Shown here piece after piece: positions 14,396-21,824 of a stretch of 26,575 bases of DNA. The first letter of the stretch is position 1, and the number at the start of each line of letters is the position of its first letter. A program made the translations under genes and the position numbers. The notes below the pieces were generated by a model. It was not told where the DNA came from. It did not search any database and saw only the letters and a program-made list of their open reading frames with translations. Source of the stretch: JAGVSV01 sp040766135 (GTDB lineage: Bacteria; Bacillota; Clostridia; Christensenellales; Aristaeellaceae); NCBI GenBank assembly GCA_040766135.1, contig JAXGRA010000022.1:1-26575 (forward strand), read 5' to 3'.

Positions 14396-15181
14396 ATGAA
14401 GCAAGCCGCACTGATGTATGATTTTGACCGCACGCTGTCGGTCAACGATATGAAGGATACCGCTTTTTTTCCGCTGCTGAACGTATCACCTGAGGATTTC
14501 TGGGCGCAGGCGGATGCCCTTGCACGCACGCACCAGATGGATCAGACGCTGGCTTATATGTACTTGATGATCACCGCATGTCGCAAGCGCGGCCTGGTGC
14601 TGACGCGTGAGCTGCTAACCAGCTGCGGGCCCGATATAGAGCTGTTCCCCGGTGTAACCGAGTGGTTTGAGCGCATCAGTGCCTATGCGCTTTCGCAGGG
14701 CATTCAGGTAAAGCACTATCTTATTTCTGCCGGCATTGATGAAATTATCCGCGGCTGTCCCATCGCATCGGCCTTTGACGATATCTTTGCCTGCCGCTTT
14801 GCCTATGATGCAACCGGTGAAGCCGTATGGCCGGCGCTATTTGTCAGCCACACCATGAAAACGCAGTTCCTTTTCCGCATCAGCAAGGGCGTGCATGATG
14901 TCTGCGAGGATGACGCGCTCAACCGTCCCATGCCCGCCGCGCTGCGCCCGGTGCCGTTTGAACGCATGATCTATATCGGCGATGGCATTACCGATGTGCC
15001 CGCCATGCAGGTTGTCCGCGCTCAGGGCGGGCGCGCCGCCGCTGTGTATGGTGCACATGAAACCGCGCAGGGGCTGCTGGACGCCGGGCGTGTGGACATC
15101 GCGATGCCTGCCGACTACCGCGAGGGCAGCGTGCTGGACACCTTTGTTAAGGATGCCCTTGCCCAGATGGCACAGCCATGA
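14396..15181 (+). CDS. HAD-superfamily phosphatase
   Basis: A 261-residue haloacid dehalogenase-type hydrolase. Motif I is YDFDRTLS, with nucleophile and acid/base Asp 9 and 11. Motif II is LISAG (Ser near 111), the motif III Lys is probably in HTMKTQFLFRI (near 155), and motif IV is IGDGITDVPAM (about 194-203). An alpha-helical cap of about 70 residues is inserted after motif I, as in the phosphoserine phosphatase-like (C1 cap) class. Most such enzymes hydrolyse small phosphomonoesters. ATG 14396 is preceded by AAGGAGGG at good spacing. The queH start overlaps its stop (ATGA). A role connected to queuosine or nucleotide metabolism is possible from context only. Confidence 0.88.
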   Translation: MKQAALMYDFDRTLSVNDMKDTAFFPLLNVSPEDFWAQADALARTHQMDQTLAYMYLMITACRKRGLVLTRELLTSCGPDIELFPGVTEWFERISAYALSQGIQVKHYLISAGIDEIIRGCPIASAFDDIFACRFAYDATGEAVWPALFVSHTMKTQFLFRISKGVHDVCEDDALNRPMPAALRPVPFERMIYIGDGITDVPAMQVVRAQGGRAAAVYGAHETAQGLLDAGRVDIAMPADYREGSVLDTFVKDALAQMAQP

Positions 15182-15813
15182 ATGTCAATTACGCAAAGGA
15201 AATGGACAAGGTCATCGCGCGCATCCGCGCCGAGGGCCGCAGGCCCCGCCTGCTGCTGCATGTGTGCTGCGCGCCGTGCAGCAGCGCAGTGCTGCAGGAG
15301 CTATGGCGCGATTTTGACGTAACCATATTCTTTGACAACCCAAATATAGACACTTTACAGGAGTTTGATCTCCGCAGGCAGGAAACAGAAAAGCTGGTAG
15401 CCTTGCTGGATCTGCCCATACCGGTGATTGTAATGCCCTGGGACACAGAGGTCTATCACCAGACCATTGAAGGCACGCAGGATGCGCCCGAGGGCGGCGC
15501 GCGGTGCGCACGGTGCTTTGCGCTGCGTCTTGACCGCAGCGCGGCCTATGCCAAGGCCCATGGGTTTGACTGGTTTACCACTACGCTGACCGTGGGGCCG
15601 CGCAAGGACGCAGCACTGCTCAACAGCATCGGCCAGCGCATGGCGCAAACACATGGCGTGCCCTTTTTACCCAGCGACTTTAAAAAGCGCGACGGATACT
15701 TAAACAGCATCCGCCGCTCGCGCGAATATAACTTATACCGGCAGGATTACTGCGGGTGCGTATTTTCCAAAGCCGCCCGGAACAGGCAGAAAACACCGGA
15801 TACCCAATACTGA
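15178..15813 (+). CDS. queH: Epoxyqueuosine reductase QueH
   Basis: A 211-residue QueH-family protein, the last step of queuosine synthesis in bacteria that lack the cobalamin-dependent QueG: it reduces the epoxide of epoxyqueuosine in tRNA. The family's cysteines are all present: HVCCAPCS (Cys 30, 31, 34), RCARCFALRL (Cys 110, 113) and QDYCGCVFS (Cys 192, 194). They are expected to hold a 4Fe-4S cluster and assist redox chemistry. The FTTTLTVGPRKD and KKRDGYLNSIRRS segments are also typical. No strong ribosome binding site precedes it; the ATGA overlap with the HAD gene suggests coupled translation. Its stop codon lies inside the left end of the palindromic element. Confidence 0.95.
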   Translation: MNVNYAKEMDKVIARIRAEGRRPRLLLHVCCAPCSSAVLQELWRDFDVTIFFDNPNIDTLQEFDLRRQETEKLVALLDLPIPVIVMPWDTEVYHQTIEGTQDAPEGGARCARCFALRLDRSAAYAKAHGFDWFTTTLTVGPRKDAALLNSIGQRMAQTHGVPFLPSDFKKRDGYLNSIRRSREYNLYRQDYCGCVFSKAARNRQKTPDTQY

Positions 15814-15972
15814 ACGAATGAATAAATGCACAGATGGGGCGAGGATTTTTGATGGCTGCGCTAAGCCGAAAGAATGAGGCGTAGCCGGAGCCTACGCCGA
15901 ATGAAAGAGGCAACGCGCAGACGCAAAAAAACCACCCCAGCAAAGCATTTATGATGGAGTTCAGTATCCAAT
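15801..15972. repeat. Long imperfect palindromic element with flanking near-direct repeats
   Basis: A symmetric element is centred near 15887. Nested complementary arm pairs are ATACTGAAC/GTTCAGTAT (15807-15815, 15959-15967), ATAAATGC/GCATTTAT (15822-15829, 15945-15952), TGGGG/CCCCA (15835-15839, 15935-15939), TTTTT/AAAAA, GCGC/GCGC and a central GGCGTAG/CTACGCC hairpin (15878-15884, 15892-15898). Unpaired stretches have equal or near-equal length on both sides. It is flanked by TACCCAAT (15801-15808) and TATCCAAT (15965-15972), a 7-of-8 direct repeat. It fills the whole space between the convergent queH and DUF2804 genes. It contains no gene; it may be a MITE-like element, a structured RNA or an elaborate terminator. 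Confidence 0.75.
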
Positions 15973-17006
15973 CACCATTTATTGCGCACCTTCTCGGCAA
16001 AGCCGGTGAGGTTTTGAACGGATATCTCCAGTGCAGGATTGGGCCTGACAACGCCCGAAAACCGACCGAACACCTGGTGCTGGTCGGAGCGCAGCAGGAT
16101 AAAATTGGTGTCCGAGGCGCGGTCAAGGATGGGCGTAAACATCAGGTCTACCCGCTGCTGGTTGTCGGTGATGCGCCAGGGAGAGAGATAATCCTCCTTG
16201 CCATCCTTTTGGGGGATGTCAAACCCCACGTGCTCCAGCTTATACCCCACGCCGTCTGCAAATAGCATGTTCTCGGTAGCTTTGGAGGTATCGCCAAATC
16301 CGTATCCGAAATTGAATGCCAGATGATGCCCGTCCACGATGCCGGAGGCGCTGCTCCAATACCAGGTGTTGCTGTATGTCCATACGCCGCGTCCCCAGTC
16401 CAGCGTGCCAAAGGAGGACGCCGGGGAAAACAGATATTCCTGATCGCCCAGCACCACGCGGCCTTCGGCGGGCATCAGGGGGATTTTCTGATTGTAGTAA
16501 AACGCGCGCGGCCTGCGGGCAAAGGGCGTGACCATCACGATGCTGTCGGCCTTGGGCTCGGTCAGCACCACGTCAAACAGCAGCGGCTTGTCGGGGCCAT
16601 TAAAATCATACATATGCCCAAACAGATGGCGCTGTCCGTTGTCCACTTTAAAATCAATGCTGTACTGCTTGCCCTGCACGGCGATGCGCCCGGCGGCGCT
16701 GCTGGCCGGCAGGTTGCGCCTGCCCATCGGGAAAGGCACCATGCGTGAGCCCGTATGGTGGGTTTGAGCATCCAGGTCGATAAAGCTGATGGAATCCAGC
16801 CCCATGTAGCCGTTGTCGGCCACGGTCAGCGCCAACGCAAAGGAATCATTGCTGATTAGATAATAATCCCATTCCTTGATGCGCAGAGGCGATGCCTTGA
16901 TGCGCGCACGGTCATAGGTTTTGATCAGGCTGGTTGCATATCCGGCCTCCACCAGCCTGCCATCAGCCCCGTGCAGCGGCCCGCGCTGCGTTAAACAAAT
17001 TTGCAC
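15972..17006 (-). CDS. DUF2804 family protein
   Basis: A 344-residue cytoplasmic protein without signal peptide or membrane segments. It resembles DUF2804: the core has TYSNTWYWSSASG, followed by HHLAFNFGYGFGDTSKATENMLFADG and later PWRITDNQQRVDLMFTP. The all-beta character suggests a lipocalin-like or carbohydrate-binding fold, but no activity is known to me. The frame is open to 17063, but that codon lies in the promoter. The GTG at 17006 is chosen because AAAGAGGTGA precedes it at 5 nt. The stop lies at the right edge of the palindromic element. It is monocistronic, divergent from the permease operon. Confidence 0.8.
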   Translation of the reverse strand: MQICLTQRGPLHGADGRLVEAGYATSLIKTYDRARIKASPLRIKEWDYYLISNDSFALALTVADNGYMGLDSISFIDLDAQTHHTGSRMVPFPMGRRNLPASSAAGRIAVQGKQYSIDFKVDNGQRHLFGHMYDFNGPDKPLLFDVVLTEPKADSIVMVTPFARRPRAFYYNQKIPLMPAEGRVVLGDQEYLFSPASSFGTLDWGRGVWTYSNTWYWSSASGIVDGHHLAFNFGYGFGDTSKATENMLFADGVGYKLEHVGFDIPQKDGKEDYLSPWRITDNQQRVDLMFTPILDRASDTNFILLRSDQHQVFGRFSGVVRPNPALEISVQNLTGFAEKVRNKW

Positions 17007-17034
17007 CCTTATCACCTCTTTATTTAATGCAATC

Positions 17035-17063
17035 ATTTTATCGCGTGCATAAGAACAGGTCAA
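17035..17063 (-). promoter_or_regulatory. Promoter of the DUF2804 gene
   Basis: On the minus strand the -35 box is TTGACC (17058-17063) and the -10 box is TAAAAT (17035-17040), with a 17-bp spacer. It sets transcription start near 17028, which rules out the upstream ATG at 17063 as the start codon. Confidence 0.8.
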
Positions 17064-17089
17064 ATGGCGAACATTCTGCCGGATTGATG

Positions 17090-17118
17090 TTGTAATATTC
17101 GTTCGTTGTTGTTATGAT
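17090..17118 (+). promoter_or_regulatory. Promoter of the permease/phosphoribosyltransferase operon
   Basis: The -35-like TTGTAA (17090-17095) and -10-like TATGAT (17113-17118) are 17 bp apart. The leader to the ATG at 17206 is about 80 nt; I see no purine riboswitch fold in it. Confidence 0.55.
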
Positions 17119-17205
17119 GTGCGCGAGCGTTGCACTGCGTGTGTACCAGCAGCGCCATATGTTTTTAAAGGGGCCCTTGCAGGCCACCGGACAGGAGGAC
17201 ACTCT

Positions 17206-18318
17206 ATGGATTTCGGCACAATCGGAGCAATGCTATTTGCCATATTGGCCGTAGCGATCAACGGCATCCCGCAACTGCTGTACGGCAAGGAGCGCGGCTT
17301 CAAACTGCGTTCGGTGGCGTATGCCTATTTCCTGGCCGCTGGCCTGAACCTCATGTTGGGATCGGTCACGCCCATTTCGGCACAGGCCGAAACCATTACG
17401 GTAGCCGGCAGCACCAAGGAAAAACGCGCGCGCATCACAGGCCTTATCTTAGCTGCGTTTGGCATGACGGCGCTGGGCCTGCTGGGCCTGGTCAGCCGCA
17501 TTGCAGACTGGGCCGGTGCCGGCGTGGTCGCCGGCATGATGGCCGGCGTGGGCCTGATGCTGTGCGAAGTGTCCTACAGCTTTACCAAGAGCAACTGGCT
17601 GATCAGCGTGGTATCCATTGTGTCCGCCGTGGGCTCCTGGATGCTGTTTAAAAGCGATGCCAATGCTGTGGTGTATACCATCGGCATTTCGGTGGCGGTG
17701 TCCACATTGGTGCACATCCTGCTGCTCAACGCCAAGGGCGACAAGGCCGGCAGCGATGTCGTCAGCGAGCCGGAGCCCCCGCTGATTCAGGAATGGGTAA
17801 GCGGCTGGCGCAACATGGTTTTCAACAAGGCCTCCATTCTGTCGGCGCTGGGTCTGATCTGCATGGGCATTGGCTGCAACATTTCCTTTGGCAACATCAC
17901 CGCCAGCATTGCAAACACCACGCAGGATTTGAACCACCTGACGCTGGTCAACGCGCTGGCTGACTTTATCAGCGTCCCGGCCGGCGGCCTGCCGCTGGAA
18001 GGCATCATCAGCGGCACAGCGGGTGCCCCCCATCCCGTCCTGACCGGCGTGTTGATGATGGCGTTCATCGGCGTGCTGATCCTGACCGGCGCTGTGGAAA
18101 AGCTGGCCAAGTATGTGCCGGCGGAGTCTATCAGCGGTTTCCTGCTGGTCATCGGCTTTGTGCTGACCACCATCCCCAGCGTGGGCGGCGTGATTGCCAG
18201 CGGCACCATCGCCGCCGGTGTGGCCGCCATGGGCATGACCATCATCAGCAAAAACCCCTTCTATGGCATGATTGCCGGTATCGCCGTGCGTTTGCTGGGC
18301 AATCTGCTGGGGGTGTAA
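17206..18318 (+). CDS. NCS2-type (xanthine/uracil) permease-like membrane protein
   Basis: A 370-residue, very hydrophobic membrane protein with about ten or more helices. It resembles the nucleobase-cation symporter 2 family, seen in segments such as GFKLRSVAYAYFLAAGLNLMLGSVTPISAQAETI and SFGNITASIANTTQDLNHLTLVNALADF. It is shorter than typical NCS2 permeases (430-450 residues), so it may be a reduced subgroup. A hydrophilic stretch near residues 190-206 marks a cytoplasmic loop. ATG 17206 follows AGGAGG at 7 nt, and the longer frame upstream lacks such a site. A phosphoribosyltransferase follows after 1 nt, which supports uptake of a nucleobase followed by conversion to a nucleotide. The exact base is unknown. 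Confidence 0.65.
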   Translation: MDFGTIGAMLFAILAVAINGIPQLLYGKERGFKLRSVAYAYFLAAGLNLMLGSVTPISAQAETITVAGSTKEKRARITGLILAAFGMTALGLLGLVSRIADWAGAGVVAGMMAGVGLMLCEVSYSFTKSNWLISVVSIVSAVGSWMLFKSDANAVVYTIGISVAVSTLVHILLLNAKGDKAGSDVVSEPEPPLIQEWVSGWRNMVFNKASILSALGLICMGIGCNISFGNITASIANTTQDLNHLTLVNALADFISVPAGGLPLEGIISGTAGAPHPVLTGVLMMAFIGVLILTGAVEKLAKYVPAESISGFLLVIGFVLTTIPSVGGVIASGTIAAGVAAMGMTIISKNPFYGMIAGIAVRLLGNLLGV

Positions 18319-18319
18319 T

Positions 18320-18922
18320 ATGACCAAGCCTACTGCACCTCTGCTGCCACCGCAGCTTTCCTTCCCGCTGGGCGAAGAATTGACCATGAAGCTAGACCTT
18401 GTCCAGACCGACGGCGTGTGCTTCTATTCCCTCAACCTGTTGGGACATGCACGCGTCAACCGCACCGCTGCCATTGCTTTGGCTGCGGTGATGAAGGCGC
18501 GCACCCCGGCCTGCGATGTTCTGGTGGCTGCCGAGGCCAAGTCCATCGGCCTTGTCCAGGAACTGGCCATGGTATTAGGGCACGATCAGTATGTCATCCT
18601 GCGCAAATCGCGCAAAGCCTACATGGTAGACCCCCTGGTGACCACGGTACGTTCCATCACCACTACCGGCGAACAGCAGCTCATCCTTGACCGGCACGAC
18701 ATTGAACTGCTCAAGGGCAAAACCGCATGCTTTGTGGATGATGTAATTTCCACCGGCGCCACCTACCTGGCCGCCCAGGATCTCTATCGCCGCGCCACGA
18801 ACAGCGATTTTGCCTACTGCGTCTGCGTCGCCACCGAAGGCAAGGCGCTGGAAAGCAACCCGCACGACTTCGTCCGCTTGGGCCATTTGCCGCTGCACGA
18901 TATGAACGGCAACGCGATCTAA
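18320..18922 (+). CDS. Purine phosphoribosyltransferase-like protein
   Basis: A 200-residue type I phosphoribosyltransferase. The PRPP-binding loop is ACFVDDVISTGATY at about 136-149, matching the VDDVxxTGxT signature. DVLVAAEAKSIGLVQELA (about 66-83) is the strand-helix that binds the base in adenine and xanthine enzymes, and the flexible region is VILRKSRKAYM. The enzyme joins a free base to PRPP, giving a nucleotide and pyrophosphate. ATG 18320 is 1 nt after the permease stop; a GGGGGTG site overlaps the end of that gene. Adenine or xanthine are the likeliest substrates from these motifs; guanine/hypoxanthine type is less likely. A terminator follows. Confidence 0.85.
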   Translation: MTKPTAPLLPPQLSFPLGEELTMKLDLVQTDGVCFYSLNLLGHARVNRTAAIALAAVMKARTPACDVLVAAEAKSIGLVQELAMVLGHDQYVILRKSRKAYMVDPLVTTVRSITTTGEQQLILDRHDIELLKGKTACFVDDVISTGATYLAAQDLYRRATNSDFAYCVCVATEGKALESNPHDFVRLGHLPLHDMNGNAI

Positions 18923-18940
18923 ACTTTATATTCGATATCA

Positions 18941-18979
18941 ACAAGCGCCTGGCAAAACACCCGGCGCTTGTTTATTTTT
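18941..18979 (+). terminator. Terminator of the permease/phosphoribosyltransferase operon
   Basis: Arms ACAAGCGCC (18941-18949) and GGCGCTTGT (18963-18971) form a GC-rich stem followed by TTTATTTTT. Confidence 0.85.
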
Positions 18980-19021
18980 CCATGAACGGGGCAAATTCGT
19001 TGCGTTATATTAAGCGCGCAA

Positions 19022-19065
19022 ACAAAACCTCCTTGAAAAACACAATGTTTTCAAGGAGGTTTTGT
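19022..19065. terminator. Terminator of the tRNA-Trp transcript
   Basis: A perfect inverted repeat of about 18 bp spans 19022-19039 and 19048-19065, with an 8-nt loop. Each arm contains CCTCCTTGAAAA or its complement. On the minus strand it follows the tRNA CCA end directly and runs into TTTTGTTTG; it faces the terminator of the convergent operon. The last base overlaps the tRNA 3' end. Confidence 0.85.
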
Positions 19066-19138
19066 GGCAGGGGCAGAAGGACTCGAACCCTCAACAAAGG
19101 TTTTGGAGACCCACGTGTTACCATTACACCATGCCCCT
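19065..19138 (-). tRNA. trnW: tRNA-Trp (CCA)
   Basis: On the minus strand, the 7-bp acceptor AGGGGCA/TGCCCCT (19132-19138 with 19069-19075), the D arm GTGT/ACAC with AATGGTA loop, the anticodon loop CTCCAAA and the T arm GAGGG-TTCGAGT-CCTTC form a complete cloverleaf. The anticodon is CCA, tryptophan. Discriminator G and an encoded CCA end are present. The outermost anticodon-stem pair is U-U. Length 74 nt including CCA. Confidence 0.95.
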
Positions 19139-19150
19139 TTGCACCGCCGT

Positions 19151-19179
19151 ATTATAGGCGGCTAAGCGGGAACTGTCAA
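19151..19179 (-). promoter_or_regulatory. Consensus promoter of tRNA-Trp, overlapping the end of the upstream gene
   Basis: On the minus strand, perfect TTGACA (19174-19179) and perfect TATAAT (19151-19156) with a 17-bp spacer lie directly before the tRNA. The TGA stop codon of the AI-2E-family gene (19176-19178) lies inside the -35 box. Confidence 0.92.
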
Positions 19180-20363
19180 CCCGTTGATACGTCGTTTTCG
19201 CAAGACCCGTTTTCATCAGAAGGCTTAGGTGCTGGCTCAGAAGATGCGGTGGCTGATGGCACAGGCTCGGCATCCTCTGATGGCTTGGGAGAAGCGTCTT
19301 CGTCGGACATATCGGACGATTGATTATGGCTGCGGATATAGAAGAACAGCGCGATCAGCGAGCCCATCACGGGCACGCCGATGATCATGCCGGGGATGCC
19401 CATCACGCGGCCAAAGAATATCACCGAGAACATAACCAGCAGCGGATGCAAGCCCACGTTTTCGGAGATGATGCGGGGCGTGATCAGGTTGATTTCCACC
19501 TGCTGCACCACCACGATGAGCAGCACCACCCAAATGGCTTTGATGATGGGATCCGGGCCCATCAATGCGATGAGCACCGGCAACGTTCCGCCCAGCCAGG
19601 GGCCGAAATAGGGAATCAAGTCAAACAGCCCCGTCACAATGCCGATGGTCAGCGTGTTAGGCAGGCCAATTACCAAGCACCCGAGACCGGTGGCAACGCC
19701 AATGTACACCGACACCAGCAGGCGTCCCTTGACATATCCGGTAAGTACACGGTGAATTTCTACCCATAGCTCTGATAGCATGCGCTGCTGCCGGGGGTTG
19801 AACAGGTCGCGCAGCCCGGCTAGGATCATGCGCTTGTCCTTTATAAAGTAAAAGGAGATGACCGGCGTGAGCAGTACCTGGAATATACCGCCGATTTTTT
19901 TAACAACGGTGCCCAATGCGTTGGTAATGATGCTGCCCAATCGTGCACCTAAATCGCCGGGGATGTCAGTGCCCAAGTCACTCATCCAGTCCGTCACACG
20001 TGCAATCTCTTCTCGATAGGTTACACGCAATGTAGCAATGCCGGAGGGCAGACGCTGGGCCAGTTGCAGCGCATCGCGCACAACGCTGGGGATGAACACC
20101 CCCACAAACAGCCCCACAATGAGCAGCAGCAAAAACGCCATCAGCAGCGCGCTTTGCCAGCGTTTAACGCCTATGGCGTCTAGCTTTTCGGCCAGGGGGT
20201 TGAACAGAAAGGCGAGTATGGCACCATAGAAGAACGGCTGCAGCGCGTCCAGCAAATCGCGCCTGACATAGTACAGTGCGGCCATTATTAGCAGCGCACC
20301 CAACACGCGCGGAATGGTTTTTCTGTTGCGAGTAATCCAGTTGTCTTCGCTATATATCGGCAT
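19176..20363 (-). CDS. AI-2E family transporter (PerM/YdiK-like membrane protein)
   Basis: A 395-residue membrane protein of the AI-2 exporter-like family. About eight hydrophobic segments are present: two near residues 18-55, one near 70-95, and the C-terminal cluster beginning VLLTPVISFYFIKDKR near 165. Family landmarks include GYVKGRLLVSVYIGVATGLG, FDLIPYFGPWLGG and INLITPRIISENVGLHPL. The last 45 or so residues (after about 348) form a low-complexity Ser/Pro/Glu/Asp tail, unusual in length. Members export AI-2, act as sodium/proton antiporters, or have unknown cargo, so the family name should not be read as proof of quorum-sensing function. It lies 3 nt after the glycerol-1-phosphate dehydrogenase gene and shares its promoter. 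Confidence 0.88.
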   Translation of the reverse strand: MPIYSEDNWITRNRKTIPRVLGALLIMAALYYVRRDLLDALQPFFYGAILAFLFNPLAEKLDAIGVKRWQSALLMAFLLLLIVGLFVGVFIPSVVRDALQLAQRLPSGIATLRVTYREEIARVTDWMSDLGTDIPGDLGARLGSIITNALGTVVKKIGGIFQVLLTPVISFYFIKDKRMILAGLRDLFNPRQQRMLSELWVEIHRVLTGYVKGRLLVSVYIGVATGLGCLVIGLPNTLTIGIVTGLFDLIPYFGPWLGGTLPVLIALMGPDPIIKAIWVVLLIVVVQQVEINLITPRIISENVGLHPLLVMFSVIFFGRVMGIPGMIIGVPVMGSLIALFFYIRSHNQSSDMSDEDASPKPSEDAEPVPSATASSEPAPKPSDENGSCENDVSTG

Positions 20364-20366
20364 GGC

Positions 20367-21713
20367 TTACTCCGGTATGGTCAAAGGCGTTTCGTACAGC
20401 AGCCCCAAGTCCCACAGCAGCGAGCTGGTCAGATATTTGTCGCGGATGTCGCGCGAGGCCAGGAAAGCATTGTGCGTATCCTCCAAGCTGATGCCCAGCT
20501 GCTGCGGCGTGGTGGGCATGCCCACGGCCTTGGAGAGCGCCAACAGCTTTTCTGCATCGGGCAGCTCCTCCTGCATGATGGTCAGCAATTGCGGCCAGTT
20601 GTCCACGATGCGCTCCAGCCGTATGGCGTGCTGCGCCGCATCATTTTTGTGATACTTGGTGTGCTCCTGCGTGATGATGGTTTGGGCGGCCTTGCCAAAG
20701 ATCGCGCGCGTTTGCGCCTCCCATTCGGCATTGGAGAAGGACTCCACAAATGCCAGCGCACGGGCACGGTCAGGCTGCACCTGCGCCAGATAGCGCAGCA
20801 CATTGAGCGTCAGCAGCGTGCCCACGCCCACCTGGATGCCGTGCAGCTCCGAAGGCTCGCCACGATCCAGCGCCATCATTTCCCACATGTGGCTGAAATA
20901 ATGCTCCAGCCCCGAGGCTGGGCGCGATATTTGCGCAAAGCTCATCGCGATGCCCGATAAAATCAGCCCTTCCATCGTGGCTTCCACGGCCTTGGGGTCA
21001 CGCGCCTTTAGGCCCGGCGCTGCATCCACCACTTTTTTGAGCGAAGCGCGTACCAGACCGGCAATATTCTCGCAATAGTACTCGCCGGTAATCAAATGTG
21101 AAAAGCGCCATTCGCACACCGACACATACTTGGCAATCATATCGCCAAATCCGGCTTGCAGCATGCGCTCAGGCGCATCGACCAATATGCGCGTATCAGC
21201 CAGGATGGCATCCGGGCAAGCGTTGTACAGCGATACCTTGACACGATCCCGGATCATGGAAGAAGAATTGCTGGCAAAGCCATCCATGGATGGCGCTGTA
21301 CAGATGACCATGCTGGGCTTGCCCACGGCATGCGCCAGCACCTTGCTGCAATCATTGATGACGCCGCTGCCCAGCGCGATAACAACATCGCAATCGGGAT
21401 TAAAGCTCATGACCATTTCGCCCATGGTGTGTTCGTCAGGCTCGGGCCGCGGGTTGGACAGCATGTGCAGGGTGTAGTGCACATCCATTTGATGGAGTAC
21501 CGGCTCCACATACCGCCATGCGGCAGCATGGGTGTTCCGATCACACACGATAAAAGGACGAGAAACGCCGGAGGCCGCCATGGCCTGGGGCAGGTGCTTC
21601 ACCGCGCCCGGCCCGATGTTCAGATACCGTAGCGTGGTGGCATGGGTTCTCCCGCATGCGCAAGAATGCGGGGCGCTTATCAAAGTTTCTGGGGTTTGGG
21701 TAGAAAAATCCAT
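20367..21713 (-). CDS. egsA: sn-Glycerol-1-phosphate dehydrogenase (AraM/EgsA family)
   Basis: A 448-residue member of the iron-containing alcohol dehydrogenase/G1PDH group. ALGSGVINDCSK (about 113-124) binds NAD, and TAPSMDGFASNSS (about 139-151) is the G1PDH signature. Metal ligands appear as Asp near 191 (AGFGDMIAK), His near 271 (GLEHYFSHMWE) and His near 291 (ELHGIQVGVGT). The enzyme reduces dihydroxyacetone phosphate to sn-glycerol-1-phosphate, the archaeal-type lipid backbone. In some Firmicutes the AraM product feeds heptaprenylglyceryl phosphate synthesis by PcrB; no pcrB is in this window. The protein is longer than B. subtilis AraM by several tens of residues. AAGGAGGGG precedes ATG 21713. 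Confidence 0.87.
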   Translation of the reverse strand: MDFSTQTPETLISAPHSCACGRTHATTLRYLNIGPGAVKHLPQAMAASGVSRPFIVCDRNTHAAAWRYVEPVLHQMDVHYTLHMLSNPRPEPDEHTMGEMVMSFNPDCDVVIALGSGVINDCSKVLAHAVGKPSMVICTAPSMDGFASNSSSMIRDRVKVSLYNACPDAILADTRILVDAPERMLQAGFGDMIAKYVSVCEWRFSHLITGEYYCENIAGLVRASLKKVVDAAPGLKARDPKAVEATMEGLILSGIAMSFAQISRPASGLEHYFSHMWEMMALDRGEPSELHGIQVGVGTLLTLNVLRYLAQVQPDRARALAFVESFSNAEWEAQTRAIFGKAAQTIITQEHTKYHKNDAAQHAIRLERIVDNWPQLLTIMQEELPDAEKLLALSKAVGMPTTPQQLGISLEDTHNAFLASRDIRDKYLTSSLLWDLGLLYETPLTIPE

Positions 21714-21740
21714 ATACAGCCCCTCCTTATTGATGCTGAT

Positions 21741-21769
21741 ATTATGGAGTGACGCTTGAGCCTTGTCAA
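21741..21769 (-). promoter_or_regulatory. Promoter of the egsA/AI-2E transporter operon
   Basis: On the minus strand TTGACA (21764-21769) and CATAAT (21741-21746) are 17 bp apart, close to the start codon at 21713. Confidence 0.8.
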
Positions 21770-21776
21770 TAAAATA

Positions 21777-21804
21777 CAGGCGGCCGTTTGTAAAAAGCCG
21801 CCTG
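21777..21804 (-). terminator. Terminator of the Ig-like surface protein gene
   Basis: Arms CAGGCGGC (21777-21784 and 21797-21804 on opposite strands) form an 8-bp GC-rich stem with a 12-nt loop, followed on the minus strand by TATTTTATT. The -35 box of the egsA promoter begins 8 nt beyond the stem. Confidence 0.8.
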
Positions 21805-21824
21805 TGTGATAGGTGAAAATTGTG

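Noticed and set aside
15680..16126. Minus-strand open frame across the palindromic element
   Set aside because: It overlaps the ends of queH and DUF2804 in other frames and has no recognisable domain; the palindrome explains the sequence better.
17119..17205. Purine riboswitch in the permease leader
   Set aside because: The leader is about 80 nt and shows no three-way junction or conserved core of the purine aptamer.
17449..18387. Long open frame (312 codons) antisense to the permease
   Set aside because: Composition is dominated by His, Gly, Gln and Ala repeats mirroring membrane codons on the other strand; no start signal and no family.
19022..19065. Short inverted-repeat mobile element or attenuator
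   Set aside because: Its position directly after tRNA-Trp, the perfect stem and the T-rich exit are fully explained by a terminator.
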